A stretch of 64,000 bases of DNA, from NCBI RefSeq assembly GCF_039994875.1, contig NZ_CP121196.1, forward strand, positions 992,001 through 1,056,000, read 5' to 3'. This stretch comes from Telmatobacter sp. DSM 110680. Its GTDB lineage: Bacteria; Acidobacteriota; Terriglobia; Terriglobales; Acidobacteriaceae. The notes under the pieces were generated by a model that saw nothing but the letters and a program-made list of their open reading frames with translations, was not told the DNA's origin and made no database searches. The first letter of the stretch is position 1, and every line of letters starts with the position of its first letter. The position numbers were made by a program, and so were the translations under genes. Positions 27,601-37,656 of the stretch are shown here, piece after piece.

Positions 27601-27939
27601 GATTGCTGTGACCTGGGCTACGGCATTCCCCACATTGACATGCGGCTGGAAGAATATCTTGATAACGCCGATTCCAGCCAGCGATTGCGATTCAATATGC
27701 TCCACGTCGCTTACTGTGGTGGTAACACCGCGTTCGCTGTTAAAGATGATGCGGGTCGACATTTCCTGTGCCGATAGGCCGCTGTAGTTCCACACCACGG
27801 TGACAACGGGAATATCGATGTTCGGAAAGATATCCGTGGGCATTGACGCGATGCTGTATCCGCCCAAAATCAAGATCAAGAGCGCAAAGACGGCGAAGGT
27901 GTACGGCCGCCGTAGTGCAAGCCGAACAATCCACATCAT
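24634..27939 (-). CDS. RND efflux permease (AcrB/HAE1-like)
   Basis: An inner-membrane proton-driven pump of 1101 residues with the twelve-helix AcrB fold: TM1 near the N-terminus (RPYTFAVFALLILILGGYSIASMP), the first periplasmic loop beginning DIFPNIDIPVVTVVWNYSGLSAQEM, the TM4 region LGGLALAVGILVDDATVEIENINR with the proton-relay Asp pair, and the second TM block near the C-terminus. A Gly/Ser/Ala/Pro-rich stretch near residues 815-840 (GTAGTSAANTGSGPAPLETD) lies in the periplasmic part and makes it longer than AcrB. It heads the leftward three-gene operon. Substrates cannot be deduced. Confidence 0.94.
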   Translation of the reverse strand: MMWIVRLALRRPYTFAVFALLILILGGYSIASMPTDIFPNIDIPVVTVVWNYSGLSAQEMSTRIIFNSERGVTTTVSDVEHIESQSLAGIGVIKIFFQPHVNVGNAVAQVTAICQVQLRSLPPGTTPPFIIQYNASSVPVLMLGLSGEGLSEQQLNDLGTNTIRTQMATVEGAQTPYPYGGKQRQVQVDLDPQALQAKGLSPADVVNAISTQNLIVPSGTMKMDRFEYAIETNSSPSIIDQLNDLPIRTVNGAVIFVRDVAHVRDGSPPQTNIVRVDGKRAIMMSIMKTGSASTLQIIKDIRTIVDSPSVRGQLPPQLQINALSDQSIFVRGAISGVVREALIAACLTAVMILIFLGSWRSTLIIAVSIPLSILCSITMLAVLHETINIMTLGGLALAVGILVDDATVEIENINRNLEQGKEIEQAILDGAAQIATPALVSTLAICIVFVPMFLLSGVARYLFVPLAEAVVFAMLASYLLSRTVVPTMAKYLLHEHDDAAAARKQISRNPFVRFQSGFERGFTWFRNGYVRLLTLCIDFAGVFLIIFAIFAVGSTALLVPWLGQDFFPAVDAGQFKIHVRARTGTRIEETAALCDHIDATIREHIPADEVVSVVDNIGLPYSGLNLSYSTSAPIGPEDADIQVQLSEKHHPTDKYVQDIRGVLAQQFPGVTFYVLPVDIVTQILNFGLSAPIDIQIVGPNLYGNRVVAEKMLNDVRYVAGATDARIQQPFDYPNFTVNVDRTRAQAIGFTQKDVAQSLLVALSGSFQTTPSFYLDPRNGVSYSVAVQTPQYRLDSMSQLKSLPVTRSSTTLNGTAGTSAANTGSGPAPLETDAPGAAQQPIQILGNLAQFQPGAELGTVSHYDVQPVLDIYANVVDTDLGSVTRDMERIVKKYEDPKILPRGSHIILRGQSETMQKSYFGLLSGLVFSILLVYLLIVVNFQSWLDPFLIISALPAALAGIVWFLFLTGTRLSVPALTGAIMCMGVATSNSILVVSFAREQLEELVGDARQASLNAGYVRLRPVLMTALAMILGMMPMALGLGEGGEQNAPLGRAVIGGLLLATVATLFFVPAFFSVVHGWIEKRTRSKRHEAQAATFDEFD

Positions 27940-28609
27940 AGGGCTGGTACTCGCTCCTGAGGCAATTTGCCCGTCAACAACGTGACGTATGAGAGATGGG
28001 CCGCCGAGAATACTGCAGGCGAACCGGTCAAGGCAAACAGCGGCTCAATAGGATTGGGGGCTGAACGGTCGATCTGCTCCTTCCCCTGAAACAATTCCGT
28101 TAAACAAACAATGTTAGACGAAGAAGCGGGGTCGAGCTCAACTCGAGTCAAACTCCAGGCTTTCCTGCTTCTAGTTATAGGACGAGTCTGGACCTGCCAA
28201 GGCTTCATTTTCGAAACTGATTATCTCAATATGCGAGGTGTTCGAGGCGCTCTAATAACTGCTTTGAGTGGAACTGAAGCGTCTATCGGTCTAAGAAAGC
28301 ATCCCGGTTCGAACCTTTATAGCCTGCTTAACGTCCAGGATTTTGTCTCGTCAAACGGGGACCTGCTGGCCACCCCCACTTTATCGCCGCGATACGGCTC
28401 GATTCGCTACAATGGCTGCGCCTTGCGAAAGGGGCGCGGCACGTTTTTCATTACATGGCGAGGCTTAGCCCCGGGGAAACCTTTCTTAAAACATATTCGT
28501 CCCTAATAGGGTGTGCTAATGCAGCAAAGCCTCACTTGCATGACGCCACTCCTGGGTGTGGAAGCCACCGGCAACTACCTCGATTCAAACACTGACTGGA
28601 AGCCCTAAC
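27940..28609. other. control region between two divergent RND efflux operons
   Basis: A 670-bp stretch with no convincing gene. Open frames at 27936-28208 (minus) and 28111-28506 (plus) overlap each other and do not look like proteins. It must carry both operon promoters. The clearest signal is the dyad at 28098-28120. TACAAT near 28410 is an isolated -10-like hexamer without a good -35. No local regulator gene (TetR, MarR or LysR) is encoded in or beside the region. Confidence 0.5.
28098..28120. promoter_or_regulatory. 23-bp dyad, candidate efflux-regulator operator
   Basis: Interrupted inverted repeat CGT-2-AACA-5-TGTT-2-ACG. The length and the AACA/TGTT half-sites resemble TetR/AcrR-type operators. 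It lies 159 bp before the leftward permease start. The cognate regulator would have to be encoded elsewhere. Confidence 0.4.
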
Positions 28610-29950
28610 ATGCCGATTCAAAACGCCACTGAGCCTTATTTGCCGAAAACCAGCGAGTCGCAACCCCCTCCTGAGAAGAAAAACACTGGAGTGCGGATTG
28701 TTGTCTACCTGGTGCTGGCCATCGCCGTCGGTGTTATCGTTTGGCGCGTCTATCAAAACAAGCAGAAGACTGCGGCCAACACCGCCAGCCAGGCCGCAGC
28801 TCTGATCGGTCGCCCCGTCCCGGTACAGGTCGTTCCAGCTGAACAGAAGCCAATGCCCATATATCTGACCGGGCTTGGCACGGTCACCCCCTATAACAGC
28901 GTCACCGTCAAAGCGCGCGTCAATGGCCAGTTGCTCCCCGTAAAGTTCACTGAAGGCCAGGAGGTAAAGCAGGGCGAGACCATCATGGAGATTGACCCCA
29001 AGCCTTACCAGGCCGCAGTCGACCAAGCAAAGGGTACACTGGCGCACGACGAGGCACTCTACAAAAACGCTCAGGCTGAATTCAATCGCTATAAAGCACT
29101 GTTTGCCGCTGGCGTAGTTTCGAAGGAGTCGCTGGACGCCAACGAAGCTCAACAGGGCCAGTACCAGGGCGCGATAGCATCGGACAACGCAGCGATCGAG
29201 ACGGCGCAATTGCAATTGAGCTGGTGCTACATCCAGTCTCCCATCAATGGCAAGATCGGCCTGCGTCTCGTCGATGCCGGCAATATCATCTCGGCAAACT
29301 CGACCAATCTCGTCATCATCAATCAGCTCAAACCCATCGCCGTCTACTTCACTCTTCCAGAAAACGAGTTGCCAGAGGTGCTCAAGCGTCTCGCGACCGA
29401 CAAGCGCATCCCTGTGGACGCCTACGATCGTAGCGATACGACTTTGATCACCAGCGGTAGCCTGCTGACCGCAGACAATCAGATCGACACCACGACAGGC
29501 ACCGACAAGCTCAAGGCGGTCTTCGACAATAAGGACTCGGTGCTATTTCCCAACCAGTTCGTCAACATCCACCTTGTCCTCGAAAATCGTCCGAAAGCGC
29601 TCGTTGTTCCTTCCGCCGCAATCCAGACTGGCCTGAACGGGTCCTTGTTTGTGTGGGTCGTCAACGATGATGGCAAGGGTGGGCAGGTCGCCCAAATGCA
29701 GAACGTTAAGGTGGCTCTCGCCGAGGGGCAGCAAACCATTCTGGATAGCGGTCCCGAGCCCGGAGCCAAGATTGTTGTGGACGGCGCTGACCGTCTCCGT
29801 CCCGGTCAGCCGGTGACCATCGCTGGAACACGCCAGCGGCAAAATCAGGCCGGGCAAGGTTCCGGACAAGCCCCAGGTTCAAATCCTGCGCAACCCGCCA
29901 GCTCGGGCGCCCCCCAGTCTGGTGGCCAGCACAAGCCGAGGCAGCAGTGA
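28610..29950 (+). CDS. mdtA: MdtA-like RND periplasmic adaptor
   Basis: Membrane fusion protein of 446 residues, close to E. coli MdtA across its length: a membrane anchor (about 26-46, [19 protein letters not shown]), the lipoyl domain [35 protein letters not shown], the hairpin with [18 protein letters not shown], and [32 protein letters not shown]. The tail (about 405-446) is Gln/Gly/Pro-rich and disordered. ATG 28610 is chosen over GTG 28556, though neither has a strong ribosome site. Its TGA overlaps the GTG of the next gene, so it is coupled to the pump. Confidence 0.93.
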   Translation: MPIQNATEPYLPKTSESQPPPEKKNTGVRIVVYLVLAIAVGVIVWRVYQNKQKTAANTASQAAALIGRPVPVQVVPAEQKPMPIYLTGLGTVTPYNSVTVKARVNGQLLPVKFTEGQEVKQGETIMEIDPKPYQAAVDQAKGTLAHDEALYKNAQAEFNRYKALFAAGVVSKESLDANEAQQGQYQGAIASDNAAIETAQLQLSWCYIQSPINGKIGLRLVDAGNIISANSTNLVIINQLKPIAVYFTLPENELPEVLKRLATDKRIPVDAYDRSDTTLITSGSLLTADNQIDTTTGTDKLKAVFDNKDSVLFPNQFVNIHLVLENRPKALVVPSAAIQTGLNGSLFVWVVNDDGKGGQVAQMQNVKVALAEGQQTILDSGPEPGAKIVVDGADRLRPGQPVTIAGTRQRQNQAGQGSGQAPGSNPAQPASSGAPQSGGQHKPRQQ

Positions 29951-32900
29951 GTCTCAGCCCATCCCGCCCGTTTATTCTGCGCCCCATTGCAACTTCATTG
30001 CTGATGGCGGCCATCATGCTGGCGGGCGGCGTCGCGTTTCTGCAACTGCCGGTCTCCGCATTGCCCGAGGTGGATTACCCGATCATCCAGGTGCTCACTT
30101 TCTATCCGGGCGCGGGACCCGATGTCATGTCCTCCTCGGTTACGGCGCCCCTCGAGCGGCAGTTCGGGCAGATGCCGGGACTGAAACAGATGACGTCTGT
30201 CAGTTCGGGAGGCGGCTCGGTCATCACCCTGGAATTCAATCTCGACGAAGACATTGATGTTGCCGAGCAGGAAGTCCAGGCGGCGATCAATGCCGGTAAC
30301 AGCTTCTTGCCGACCGATCTGCCCAATCCTCCGGTCTACAGCAAGGTGAATCCCGCCGACGCGCCCATCATGACGCTGGCGCTCACCTCCGATTCGCTAC
30401 CACTGGACAAGATTGAAGACGCGGCCGATACGAACCTCGCGCAGAAGATTTCGCAGGTCACTGGCGTTGGCCTGGTTTCGATTGCAGGCGGTCAAAAGCC
30501 TTCGGTACGCGTACAAGCGAATCCCGCGCAACTCGCTGCTTACAACCTCAGCCTTGAAGACCTCCGCACGGCCTTGGCGGCGGCCAACGTGGATCAGGCC
30601 AAGGGCACGCTCAACGGGTCGCGCCAGTCTTACACGATCAACGCCAACGACCAGCTTGTTTCGAGCGCAGACTACCTGCCTGTTATCGTCGCTTATCGCA
30701 ACGGCGCCGCCGTCCGCACCTCGGATGTAGCTACCGTCGTGGACGCGGCGGAGAATTCTCAGCAGGCTGCGTGGATGAATCGGCAGCCCGCGGTCATCGT
30801 CAACGTGCAGCGTCAACCCGGCGCCAACATCATCGCCGTTGTCGATCGCATCAACAAGCTGCTTCCGCAGTTGCAAACCAGTTTGCCTGCCAACGTTCAG
30901 GTTCACGTTCTTACCGATCGCACGACGACCATTCGCGCATCGGTAAAGGACGTTGAATTCGAGCTCATGCTCACCGTGGGGCTGGTCGTCCTGGTGATCT
31001 TCCTCTTCCTGCGTAACCTTGCCGCTACCATCATTCCGTCGATCGCCGTACCGCTTTCGATCGTGGGCACCTTCGGCGTGATGTATCTGCTGGGCTACTC
31101 GCTCAACAACCTCACGCTGATGGCGCTGACGATCTCGACGGGTTTTGTGGTTGATGACGCCATCGTGATGATCGAGAACATCTCGCGCTTTATTGAAGAA
31201 GGCGAAACCCCGATGCGCGCCGCGCTCAAAGGCAGCGAGCAGATCGGCTTCACCATCATTTCGCTGACGGTCTCGCTGATCGCGGTGCTGATTCCGCTGC
31301 TGTTCATGGGGGACGTGGTCGGGCGCCTCTTCCGCGAGTTCGCCATCACACTCGCAGTCACGATTCTTGTATCGGCGGTCGTCTCGCTTACGCTCACGCC
31401 GATGATGTCGTCGCGCATTCTCAGGCATCGGCCCGAGAGTGAACAGACGCGTTTCTACCATGCTTCGGAAAAGGTCTTCAAATCGGTGATCAGCTGGTAC
31501 GGCGAGACGCTGCAGGTTGTCCTGCGGCACCGCTTTCTCACCCTGATGATTACCATCGCCACGCTGGTCGGCACCATTCTGCTCTTCATCATCGTGCCCA
31601 AAGGCTTCTTTCCAGTGCAGGATACGGGAGTCATCCTCGGCATTAGCGAGGCGCCGGAATCAATCAGTTTTGCCAATATGTCGCTTCGCCAGCAGAAGCT
31701 TGTGGACATCGTCTTGCAGGACCCGGCGGTGGACAATGCTTCCTCCTTCATCGGGGTCGACGGCACAAACACTACGCTCAATTCCGGACGCATCCAGATC
31801 ACACTCAAGCCGCTCGACGTGCGCAAGATCTCCGCCTCTGAAGTTATCCGCCGCCTGCAACCGAAGGTGGCCGACGTTGACGGCATTCAGCTCTTCCTTC
31901 AGCCGCTGCAGGACCTCACGGTTGAAGATCGCGTGAGCCGGACGCAGTTTCAATACTCGCTTGAAGATCCCAATTCTGTGGAACTCGCGACCTACACGCG
32001 CAAGATGGTGCAGGAACTCAGCAAGGAAGCGATTGTTACCGACGTGGCCAGCGATCTTCAGGATCAGGGTCTGGGTGCGCAACTGGTGATTGACCGCGAT
32101 ACTGCCGCACGCCTGGGCATTGCCATGGCAGACGTCGACAATACGCTCTACGACGCTTTCGGCCAGCGCCAGATATCCACGATCTTTACGCAGCTGAATC
32201 AGTACCACGTGGTCATGGAAGTCGGAAAGAATTTTCAGACTGATCCCACAACGCTGGGAAATCTCTATGTAAAGTCCGCGAATGGGACGCAGGTTCCGCT
32301 CAGCACGATCGCTCACTGGCAGCAGAGCCGAGCGCAGCTTTCGATCGGCCATCAGGGACAGTTTCCCTCTACCATCGTGAGCTTCAATCTCGCGCCGGGC
32401 AAGGCGCTTGGCGACGCCGTCAAAGCCGTCAACGATGTTGAGAAACGGATCGGCATGCCGGCCAGCATCAACGCCAGTTTTCAGGGAACGGCCGCCGCAT
32501 TCCAGAACTCCCTTTCCAACGAGCCGCTGCTGATTCTTGCCGCGCTCATTACGGTGTACATCGTGCTCGGTGTGCTCTACGAGAGCTACGTACACCCGAT
32601 CACGATCATCTCCACGCTGCCTTCGGCGGGTGTAGGCGCGATTCTGGCTCTAATGCTGACGCAAACCGAGTTCAGCGTCATTGCGCTAATCGGCATCATC
32701 CTGCTGATAGGCATCGTGAAGAAGAACGCCATTATGATGATCGATTTCGCTCTCGATGCTGAACGCAACCAGGGGAAGGATCCGGAAGACGCTATCTTCC
32801 AAGCGTGCCTTTTGCGTTTCCGCCCCATCATGATGACGACCATGGCCGCGTTGCTCGGCGGTCTGCCGCTGGCATTGGGCGGCGGCGTGGGCGCCGAATT

Positions 32901-33066
32901 GCGCAAACCGCTCGGCATCACCATCGTTGGCGGACTGCTACTTTCCCAAGTGCTCACGCTCTACACAACGCCCGTAATTTATCTCTACTTCGACAAGCTC
33001 TCGGTCCGTCTTCGCAAGCGCATCGGCGCATCCTCGTTGAATGAACAACCCGTGGCGGGAGACTGA
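29947..33066 (+). CDS. mdtB: MdtB-like RND efflux permease
   Basis: Inner-membrane proton antiporter of 1039 residues, normal for the family. The N-terminus ([42 protein letters not shown]), the first periplasmic domain ([17 protein letters not shown]), the TM4 proton-relay segment ([22 protein letters not shown]) and the conserved [18 protein letters not shown] are intact. The start is GTG 29947 in a GTGA overlap with the adaptor. It is followed 3 bp later by a second permease, the MdtB/MdtC arrangement in which two different subunits form a mixed trimer. Confidence 0.94.
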   Translation: MSLSPSRPFILRPIATSLLMAAIMLAGGVAFLQLPVSALPEVDYPIIQVLTFYPGAGPDVMSSSVTAPLERQFGQMPGLKQMTSVSSGGGSVITLEFNLDEDIDVAEQEVQAAINAGNSFLPTDLPNPPVYSKVNPADAPIMTLALTSDSLPLDKIEDAADTNLAQKISQVTGVGLVSIAGGQKPSVRVQANPAQLAAYNLSLEDLRTALAAANVDQAKGTLNGSRQSYTINANDQLVSSADYLPVIVAYRNGAAVRTSDVATVVDAAENSQQAAWMNRQPAVIVNVQRQPGANIIAVVDRINKLLPQLQTSLPANVQVHVLTDRTTTIRASVKDVEFELMLTVGLVVLVIFLFLRNLAATIIPSIAVPLSIVGTFGVMYLLGYSLNNLTLMALTISTGFVVDDAIVMIENISRFIEEGETPMRAALKGSEQIGFTIISLTVSLIAVLIPLLFMGDVVGRLFREFAITLAVTILVSAVVSLTLTPMMSSRILRHRPESEQTRFYHASEKVFKSVISWYGETLQVVLRHRFLTLMITIATLVGTILLFIIVPKGFFPVQDTGVILGISEAPESISFANMSLRQQKLVDIVLQDPAVDNASSFIGVDGTNTTLNSGRIQITLKPLDVRKISASEVIRRLQPKVADVDGIQLFLQPLQDLTVEDRVSRTQFQYSLEDPNSVELATYTRKMVQELSKEAIVTDVASDLQDQGLGAQLVIDRDTAARLGIAMADVDNTLYDAFGQRQISTIFTQLNQYHVVMEVGKNFQTDPTTLGNLYVKSANGTQVPLSTIAHWQQSRAQLSIGHQGQFPSTIVSFNLAPGKALGDAVKAVNDVEKRIGMPASINASFQGTAAAFQNSLSNEPLLILAALITVYIVLGVLYESYVHPITIISTLPSAGVGAILALMLTQTEFSVIALIGIILLIGIVKKNAIMMIDFALDAERNQGKDPEDAIFQACLLRFRPIMMTTMAALLGGLPLALGGGVGAELRKPLGITIVGGLLLSQVLTLYTTPVIYLYFDKLSVRLRKRIGASSLNEQPVAGD

Positions 33067-33069
33067 TCG

Positions 33070-36000
33070 ATGCATCTCTCCGCGCCCTTTATCCGCCGCC
33101 CAGTTGCCACGACTCTTTTGAGTCTGGCACTGCTGCTGGCTGGCTCGGTCGCTTATTCGATCCTCCCTGTCGCCTCGCTGCCGGACGTGGATTTTCCTGT
33201 TATAGGTGTCGGTGCGGGCTTGCCCGGCGGCAGTCCCGAAACCATGGCGTCGGCCGTCGCTACTCCGCTGGAGCGCCAGTTCGGCCGCATTGCCGGTGTG
33301 AACCAGATGACGTCCTCCAGTTCACTTGGTTCGGCATCGGTCTCCTTGCAGTTCGACATGAACCGCAACATCGATGCTGCTGCTCGGGACGTGCAAGCCG
33401 CCATCAACGCTGCGCGCAGCCAGCTGCCTTCGTACCTTCCGCAGAATCCGAGCTATCGCAAGGCGAATCCTGCTGAAGCGCCCATCCTCATCCTCACGCT
33501 GACCTCCGACGTTATTCCCAAGCCGCAAATTTACGACATGGCTGACTCGATCCTCGCGCAGAGGATTTCCCAGATCCAAGGCGTCGGTCAGACCTTTGTC
33601 GGCGGAAGCGCGCAGCCCGCCGTGCGCGTCGAACTGAACCCGATGCAGCTCTCGAACAACGGAGTGGGCCTCGAGGCGGTCAGAACTGCCCTTTCCGGCG
33701 CCAATGCCAACCGGCCCAAAGGCGGGTTTGACGACGCCCAGCATCGCTGGCAGATCGACGACAACGATCAGATATTCAAAGCATCGGATTACGCACCCAT
33801 CATCGTCGGCTACAACAAAGCAACCGGCGCAGCGGTACGCGTGGGCGATCTGGGAACCGTTACAGACTCCGTTTCCGACATTCACACCGCCGGGCAGGCC
33901 GGCAACAATTCACCCGGACACAGCGGCAAACTTAAAGACGCCATTCTCATTGTCATCTTCAAGATTCCCGGCGCCAATGTTATCGATACTGTCGATGCGG
34001 TTCTGAAAGAAATGCCGCGCCTGCAGGCCGAGATTCCGCCCACCATTCAGATGAACGTGGCAGTTGATCGCACTACGACGATCCGCTCCAGCGTGCACGA
34101 CGTCGAAATCACGCTCATCATCAGCGTTCTTCTGGTGGTTCTGGTGGTCTTTCTCTTCCTGCGCGAGATCTGGGCCACCATCATTCCGTCTGTAGCCGTG
34201 CCGCTTTCGCTGGTGGGCACATTCGGGGTGATGTACCTGCTGGGATACACGATCGATAACCTGTCGCTGATGGCGCTTACCATCTCGACTGGATTTGTAG
34301 TTGACGACGCCATCGTGGTTATCGAGAACATTACACGCTATCTCGAAGAAGGAATGAACCCCTACGAGGCGGCGATGAAGGGCTCAAAGGAGATCGGCTT
34401 CACGGTGCTGTCGATGAGCACCTCGCTGATTGCCGTCTTCATTCCGATTCTTCTGATGGGTGGGATTATCGGAAAGCTATTCCGCGAATTTGCCGTCACA
34501 CTCAGCGTCGCGATTGCTGTTTCGCTGCTGGTTTCGCTCACCACCACCCCGATGCTTTGCGCAAGATTTCTGAAGCAGCGCGATGAGAGCCGATACGGAC
34601 GCCTGTATCGCATATCGGAAAATGCGTTCCAGTGGATCCATCACGAATACAACTCGGCGTTGCGCTGGGTTCTGCGCCACCAATGGATCACCCTCACTGT
34701 CGCCATTGGCTGCGCTTTCCTGAACGTGTATCTGTTCATGATCGTGCCCAAAGGATTCTTCCCGCAGCAGGACACCGGACGTCTCGGCGGCCGCACCCGC
34801 GGTGCCCAGGACATCAGCTTTCCCGCCATGGCGGCCAAGCAGAAGCAGCTTGCGCAAATGGTGCTTGAAGACCCCTCGGTGCAAACAGTCACTGCGTTCG
34901 TCGGAGGCGGCGGACCGGGCGGTGGCGGCACAAACGTGGGCAACATGTTCATCGCTCTCAAGCCGCCGAGTGAGCGTCCTGGAAAGGTCACTGCCGATCA
35001 GGTAGTCAACGGGCTGCGAAGGAAGCTAACCAGCGTTCCAGGTGCCGCGCTTTTCCTGCAGGCGCAGCAAGACATCCAAGTGGGGGGCCGCGGCAGCGAC
35101 GCGCAGTATCAATACACGCTTTCAGATGAGAATCTGAGCGAACTCAACACCTGGGCTCCACGCCTGCTTGCCCGCATGCGCACCATGCCCGAGCTAAGGG
35201 ATACCTCCACGGACCAGCAGGATCAGGGACTCTCCGAGACGCTGGTAATCAATCGCGATCTTGCTGCGCGACTCGGTATCACCGCGGCGAGCATCGACGC
35301 GGTGCTTTATGACGCCTTCGGCCAGCGCCAGGTTTCGACGATGTATACCGGCCTTAACCAGTATTTCGTCGTCATGGAAGTTGACCCTCAATATCAGCTG
35401 AGCCCCGATTCGCTCGACAACATTTACATCAAGGCCAGCACCACTACCGGAGCAGCCGCTTCAGTTACTGCCCTCGGCACGACTACCCCTGCGGCAGCAA
35501 CAACGAGCGCGGCACCGGCGACCACCGCAGCTACTCCCACTTCCGCAGTATCGGGAGCGGCGGCCGTCTTCCCCACATCCGGCGGTCAGCTGGTCACCTC
35601 CAGCACGTCGGCCGGCACCACGACAACTAGCGCCACCACCGCATCGAGTTCAAGCGCATCAACCGCTTCTAATTCGACCACTTCGTCGGCATCCAATCTG
35701 GTCGCGTCCAATATCGCTGCGATCGCGGCGTCTACGGGCGAGTCGGCTACAGCTGCTGCCATTGGCTCCGGAACCCTTACCGGTATGTCCTCGGGATCGT
35801 CCGGCTCAGCATCTTCGAGCGCGAGTGTCAGTTCGGGCGGTGCCGCTGGAACTTTGGCCGCTACCACAAGCGCGACCACGACCGGCGCCATGGTCCCGCT
35901 CTCCGCCATCGCGCACTGGGAGCAGAAGCGCACCTCGCTTGCCGTTAATCACCAGGGACAGTATCCGGCTGTCACACTGACGTTCAATCTCGCTCCCAAT

Positions 36001-36663
36001 GTGGCGCTGGGCGACGCGGTCACGGCTCTGCAAAAGGCCGAAGCTGACATGGGCGTGCCCACCAATATTCACGCGACGTTCCAAGGGACAGCGCAGGCCT
36101 TCCAGGATTCACTCAAAAACGAGCCGTACCTTATTCTCGCTGCTCTGGTCGCTGTGTACATCGTGCTCGGCATTCTCTATGAAAGCCTGATCCACCCGCT
36201 AACGATTCTTTCCACGCTGCCTCCCGCGGGCGTCGGCGCTATTCTCGCTTTGCTGATCACCGGCACCGACCTCAGCATCATGGCACTGATCGGCATTTTG
36301 CTGCTGATAGGAATCGTGAAGAAGAATGCCATCATGATGATCGACTTTGCGCTACAGGCCGAGCGCGAACAGGGGCTTCCCCCAGTGGAAGCCATCTACC
36401 AGGCCTGCCTAATGCGCTTCCGCCCCATCATGATGACTACGCTTGCGGCGATGTTCGGTGGACTGCCGCTGGCCATTGGCATGGGGGTCGGTTCGGAACT
36501 ACGCAAGCCGCTGGGCATCACCATCGTCGGCGGACTGCTGGTCTCGCAGCTGCTCACGCTGTTCACCACGCCAGTCGTTTACCTGTTCTTTGACAAGCTG
36601 CAGTGGCGCGTGATGAAACTGCATCGCATCGGGTCGGAACTTGAAGAAGCTCCGGGCGACTGA
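33070..36663 (+). CDS. mdtC: MdtC-like RND efflux permease with a 150-residue Ser/Thr/Ala insertion
   Basis: Second pump subunit of the rightward operon, 1197 residues against about 1040 for the family. The core motifs are intact ([55 protein letters not shown]). The excess is one block at residues 790-940, made mainly of Ser, Thr, Ala and Gly, inserted between IYIKAS and MVPLSAIAHWEQK. In the MdtB-like neighbour the same place holds only the short turn of [13 protein letters not shown]. By comparison with AcrB this is a periplasmic hairpin near the docking/porter boundary. The reading frame stays open through the block, so the gene is intact. Confidence 0.93.
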   Translation: MHLSAPFIRRPVATTLLSLALLLAGSVAYSILPVASLPDVDFPVIGVGAGLPGGSPETMASAVATPLERQFGRIAGVNQMTSSSSLGSASVSLQFDMNRNIDAAARDVQAAINAARSQLPSYLPQNPSYRKANPAEAPILILTLTSDVIPKPQIYDMADSILAQRISQIQGVGQTFVGGSAQPAVRVELNPMQLSNNGVGLEAVRTALSGANANRPKGGFDDAQHRWQIDDNDQIFKASDYAPIIVGYNKATGAAVRVGDLGTVTDSVSDIHTAGQAGNNSPGHSGKLKDAILIVIFKIPGANVIDTVDAVLKEMPRLQAEIPPTIQMNVAVDRTTTIRSSVHDVEITLIISVLLVVLVVFLFLREIWATIIPSVAVPLSLVGTFGVMYLLGYTIDNLSLMALTISTGFVVDDAIVVIENITRYLEEGMNPYEAAMKGSKEIGFTVLSMSTSLIAVFIPILLMGGIIGKLFREFAVTLSVAIAVSLLVSLTTTPMLCARFLKQRDESRYGRLYRISENAFQWIHHEYNSALRWVLRHQWITLTVAIGCAFLNVYLFMIVPKGFFPQQDTGRLGGRTRGAQDISFPAMAAKQKQLAQMVLEDPSVQTVTAFVGGGGPGGGGTNVGNMFIALKPPSERPGKVTADQVVNGLRRKLTSVPGAALFLQAQQDIQVGGRGSDAQYQYTLSDENLSELNTWAPRLLARMRTMPELRDTSTDQQDQGLSETLVINRDLAARLGITAASIDAVLYDAFGQRQVSTMYTGLNQYFVVMEVDPQYQLSPDSLDNIYIKASTTTGAAASVTALGTTTPAAATTSAAPATTAATPTSAVSGAAAVFPTSGGQLVTSSTSAGTTTTSATTASSSSASTASNSTTSSASNLVASNIAAIAASTGESATAAAIGSGTLTGMSSGSSGSASSSASVSSGGAAGTLAATTSATTTGAMVPLSAIAHWEQKRTSLAVNHQGQYPAVTLTFNLAPNVALGDAVTALQKAEADMGVPTNIHATFQGTAQAFQDSLKNEPYLILAALVAVYIVLGILYESLIHPLTILSTLPPAGVGAILALLITGTDLSIMALIGILLLIGIVKKNAIMMIDFALQAEREQGLPPVEAIYQACLMRFRPIMMTTLAAMFGGLPLAIGMGVGSELRKPLGITIVGGLLVSQLLTLFTTPVVYLFFDKLQWRVMKLHRIGSELEEAPGD

Positions 36664-36741
36664 ATTCGAAAGATATCGTCACAGCGCAATGCGAACTGTA
36701 GCGCTATACTCCCACCGGCAATCGAAAGCCGGAGGTGAACC

Positions 36742-37362
36742 ATGCTCACCATGGAGAAACTCGACCTCAAGAAACAGTGGAAACATCTTTACCAGCCGCC
36801 AGCTGGTGAAATAACCGTTGTGAATGTTCCGCCGCTCACCTACCTGATGGTGGACGGCGAAGGCGACCCCAATAAATCCAAAGCATTCGAGCAGGCAGTT
36901 GAAGCACTGTATTCGCTCTCCTACACGCTCAAGTTCTCGCTCAAGAAGAGTCCGCGCGCCATCGACTATGGCGTGATGCCGCTCGAGGGGCTCTGGTGGG
37001 CCGACGATCCGGGCGTCTTCATGCAGGCCGACAAGTCCGCGTGGAAGTGGACCGCGATGATTCTTCAGCCCGAGTTTATTTCGCGTGCGAACATCGACGA
37101 AGCGTTCGATGAAGTGCGCCGGAAGAAGAATCCATCGGCACTTGACCGCGTTCGCTTCGAAACCCTCGACGAGGGAGAATGCGTACAGACGCTGTACTTA
37201 GGTCCGTTCTCTGAGGAGGGCCCTATCATCCAGAGAATGCACGACGCGATCCACGCCACCGGCAAAAACATTTATGGCAAGCATCACGAGATTTATCTGA
37301 GCGATCCGCGCCGCACTGCGCCCGCGAAATTGAGGACCATCATTCGACAGCCGATGCGTTGA
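36742..37362 (+). CDS. GyrI-like small-molecule-binding domain protein
   Basis: A 206-residue stand-alone GyrI-like (SHOCT/SOUL-fold) protein: VVNVPPLTYLMVDGEGDPNKSKAFEQAVEALYSLSYTLKFSLKK, DYGVMPLEGLWW, and the C-terminal GKHHEIYLSDPRRTAPAKLRTIIRQPM. Members bind or hydrolyse small hydrophobic compounds; those with a catalytic Glu act as cyclopropane hydrolases. This may give it a detoxifying role beside the efflux locus, but that is inference. GGAGGTGA lies 4-5 nt before the ATG. Confidence 0.85.
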   Translation: MLTMEKLDLKKQWKHLYQPPAGEITVVNVPPLTYLMVDGEGDPNKSKAFEQAVEALYSLSYTLKFSLKKSPRAIDYGVMPLEGLWWADDPGVFMQADKSAWKWTAMILQPEFISRANIDEAFDEVRRKKNPSALDRVRFETLDEGECVQTLYLGPFSEEGPIIQRMHDAIHATGKNIYGKHHEIYLSDPRRTAPAKLRTIIRQPMR

Positions 37363-37442
37363 GATTCACTGGCGGCGCAGGCATTCGCCACGATTGCGCT
37401 CCCGTGCTTTGTGCACCTGAAGACGTGCAGAATCTGCGCTCA

Positions 37443-37462
37443 GCTAGGCTTGAGAGCCTAGC
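37443..37462. other. stem-loop after the GyrI-like gene
   Basis: A perfect 8-bp stem (GCTAGGCT, loop TGAG) about 80 bp past the stop, with no T-run after it. It may protect the 3' end or assist Rho-dependent termination. Confidence 0.3.
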
Positions 37463-37656
37463 GAATTGGCGAACGCACTCGATCTAGTGATATCGTCAAA
37501 GGAATTCATCGTTTACGCGCGCTCGATCTTCTCAGCCATTCCCAAGGCGTTTGCAACTCCTGAAGCACATTTGCCTGTAGGCCTTATCGCGCTGACGCCG
37601 TCTTTGACTGGCACGTCTGTTCCATCTGCAACTGAACTCTGGGCGGAGGTTTTCTG

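Noticed and set aside
27936..28208. 90-codon minus-strand frame ending in an ATGA overlap with the RND permease
   Set aside because: Composition is not protein-like, it crosses the candidate operator dyad, and there is no ribosome site; treated as chance.
28290..28340. GGTTCGAACC-like motif resembling a tRNA T-loop
   Set aside because: No acceptor or anticodon stem can be formed around it.
28111..28506. 131-codon plus-strand frame in the efflux control region
   Set aside because: Overlaps the other frame and lacks any recognisable domain or ribosome site.
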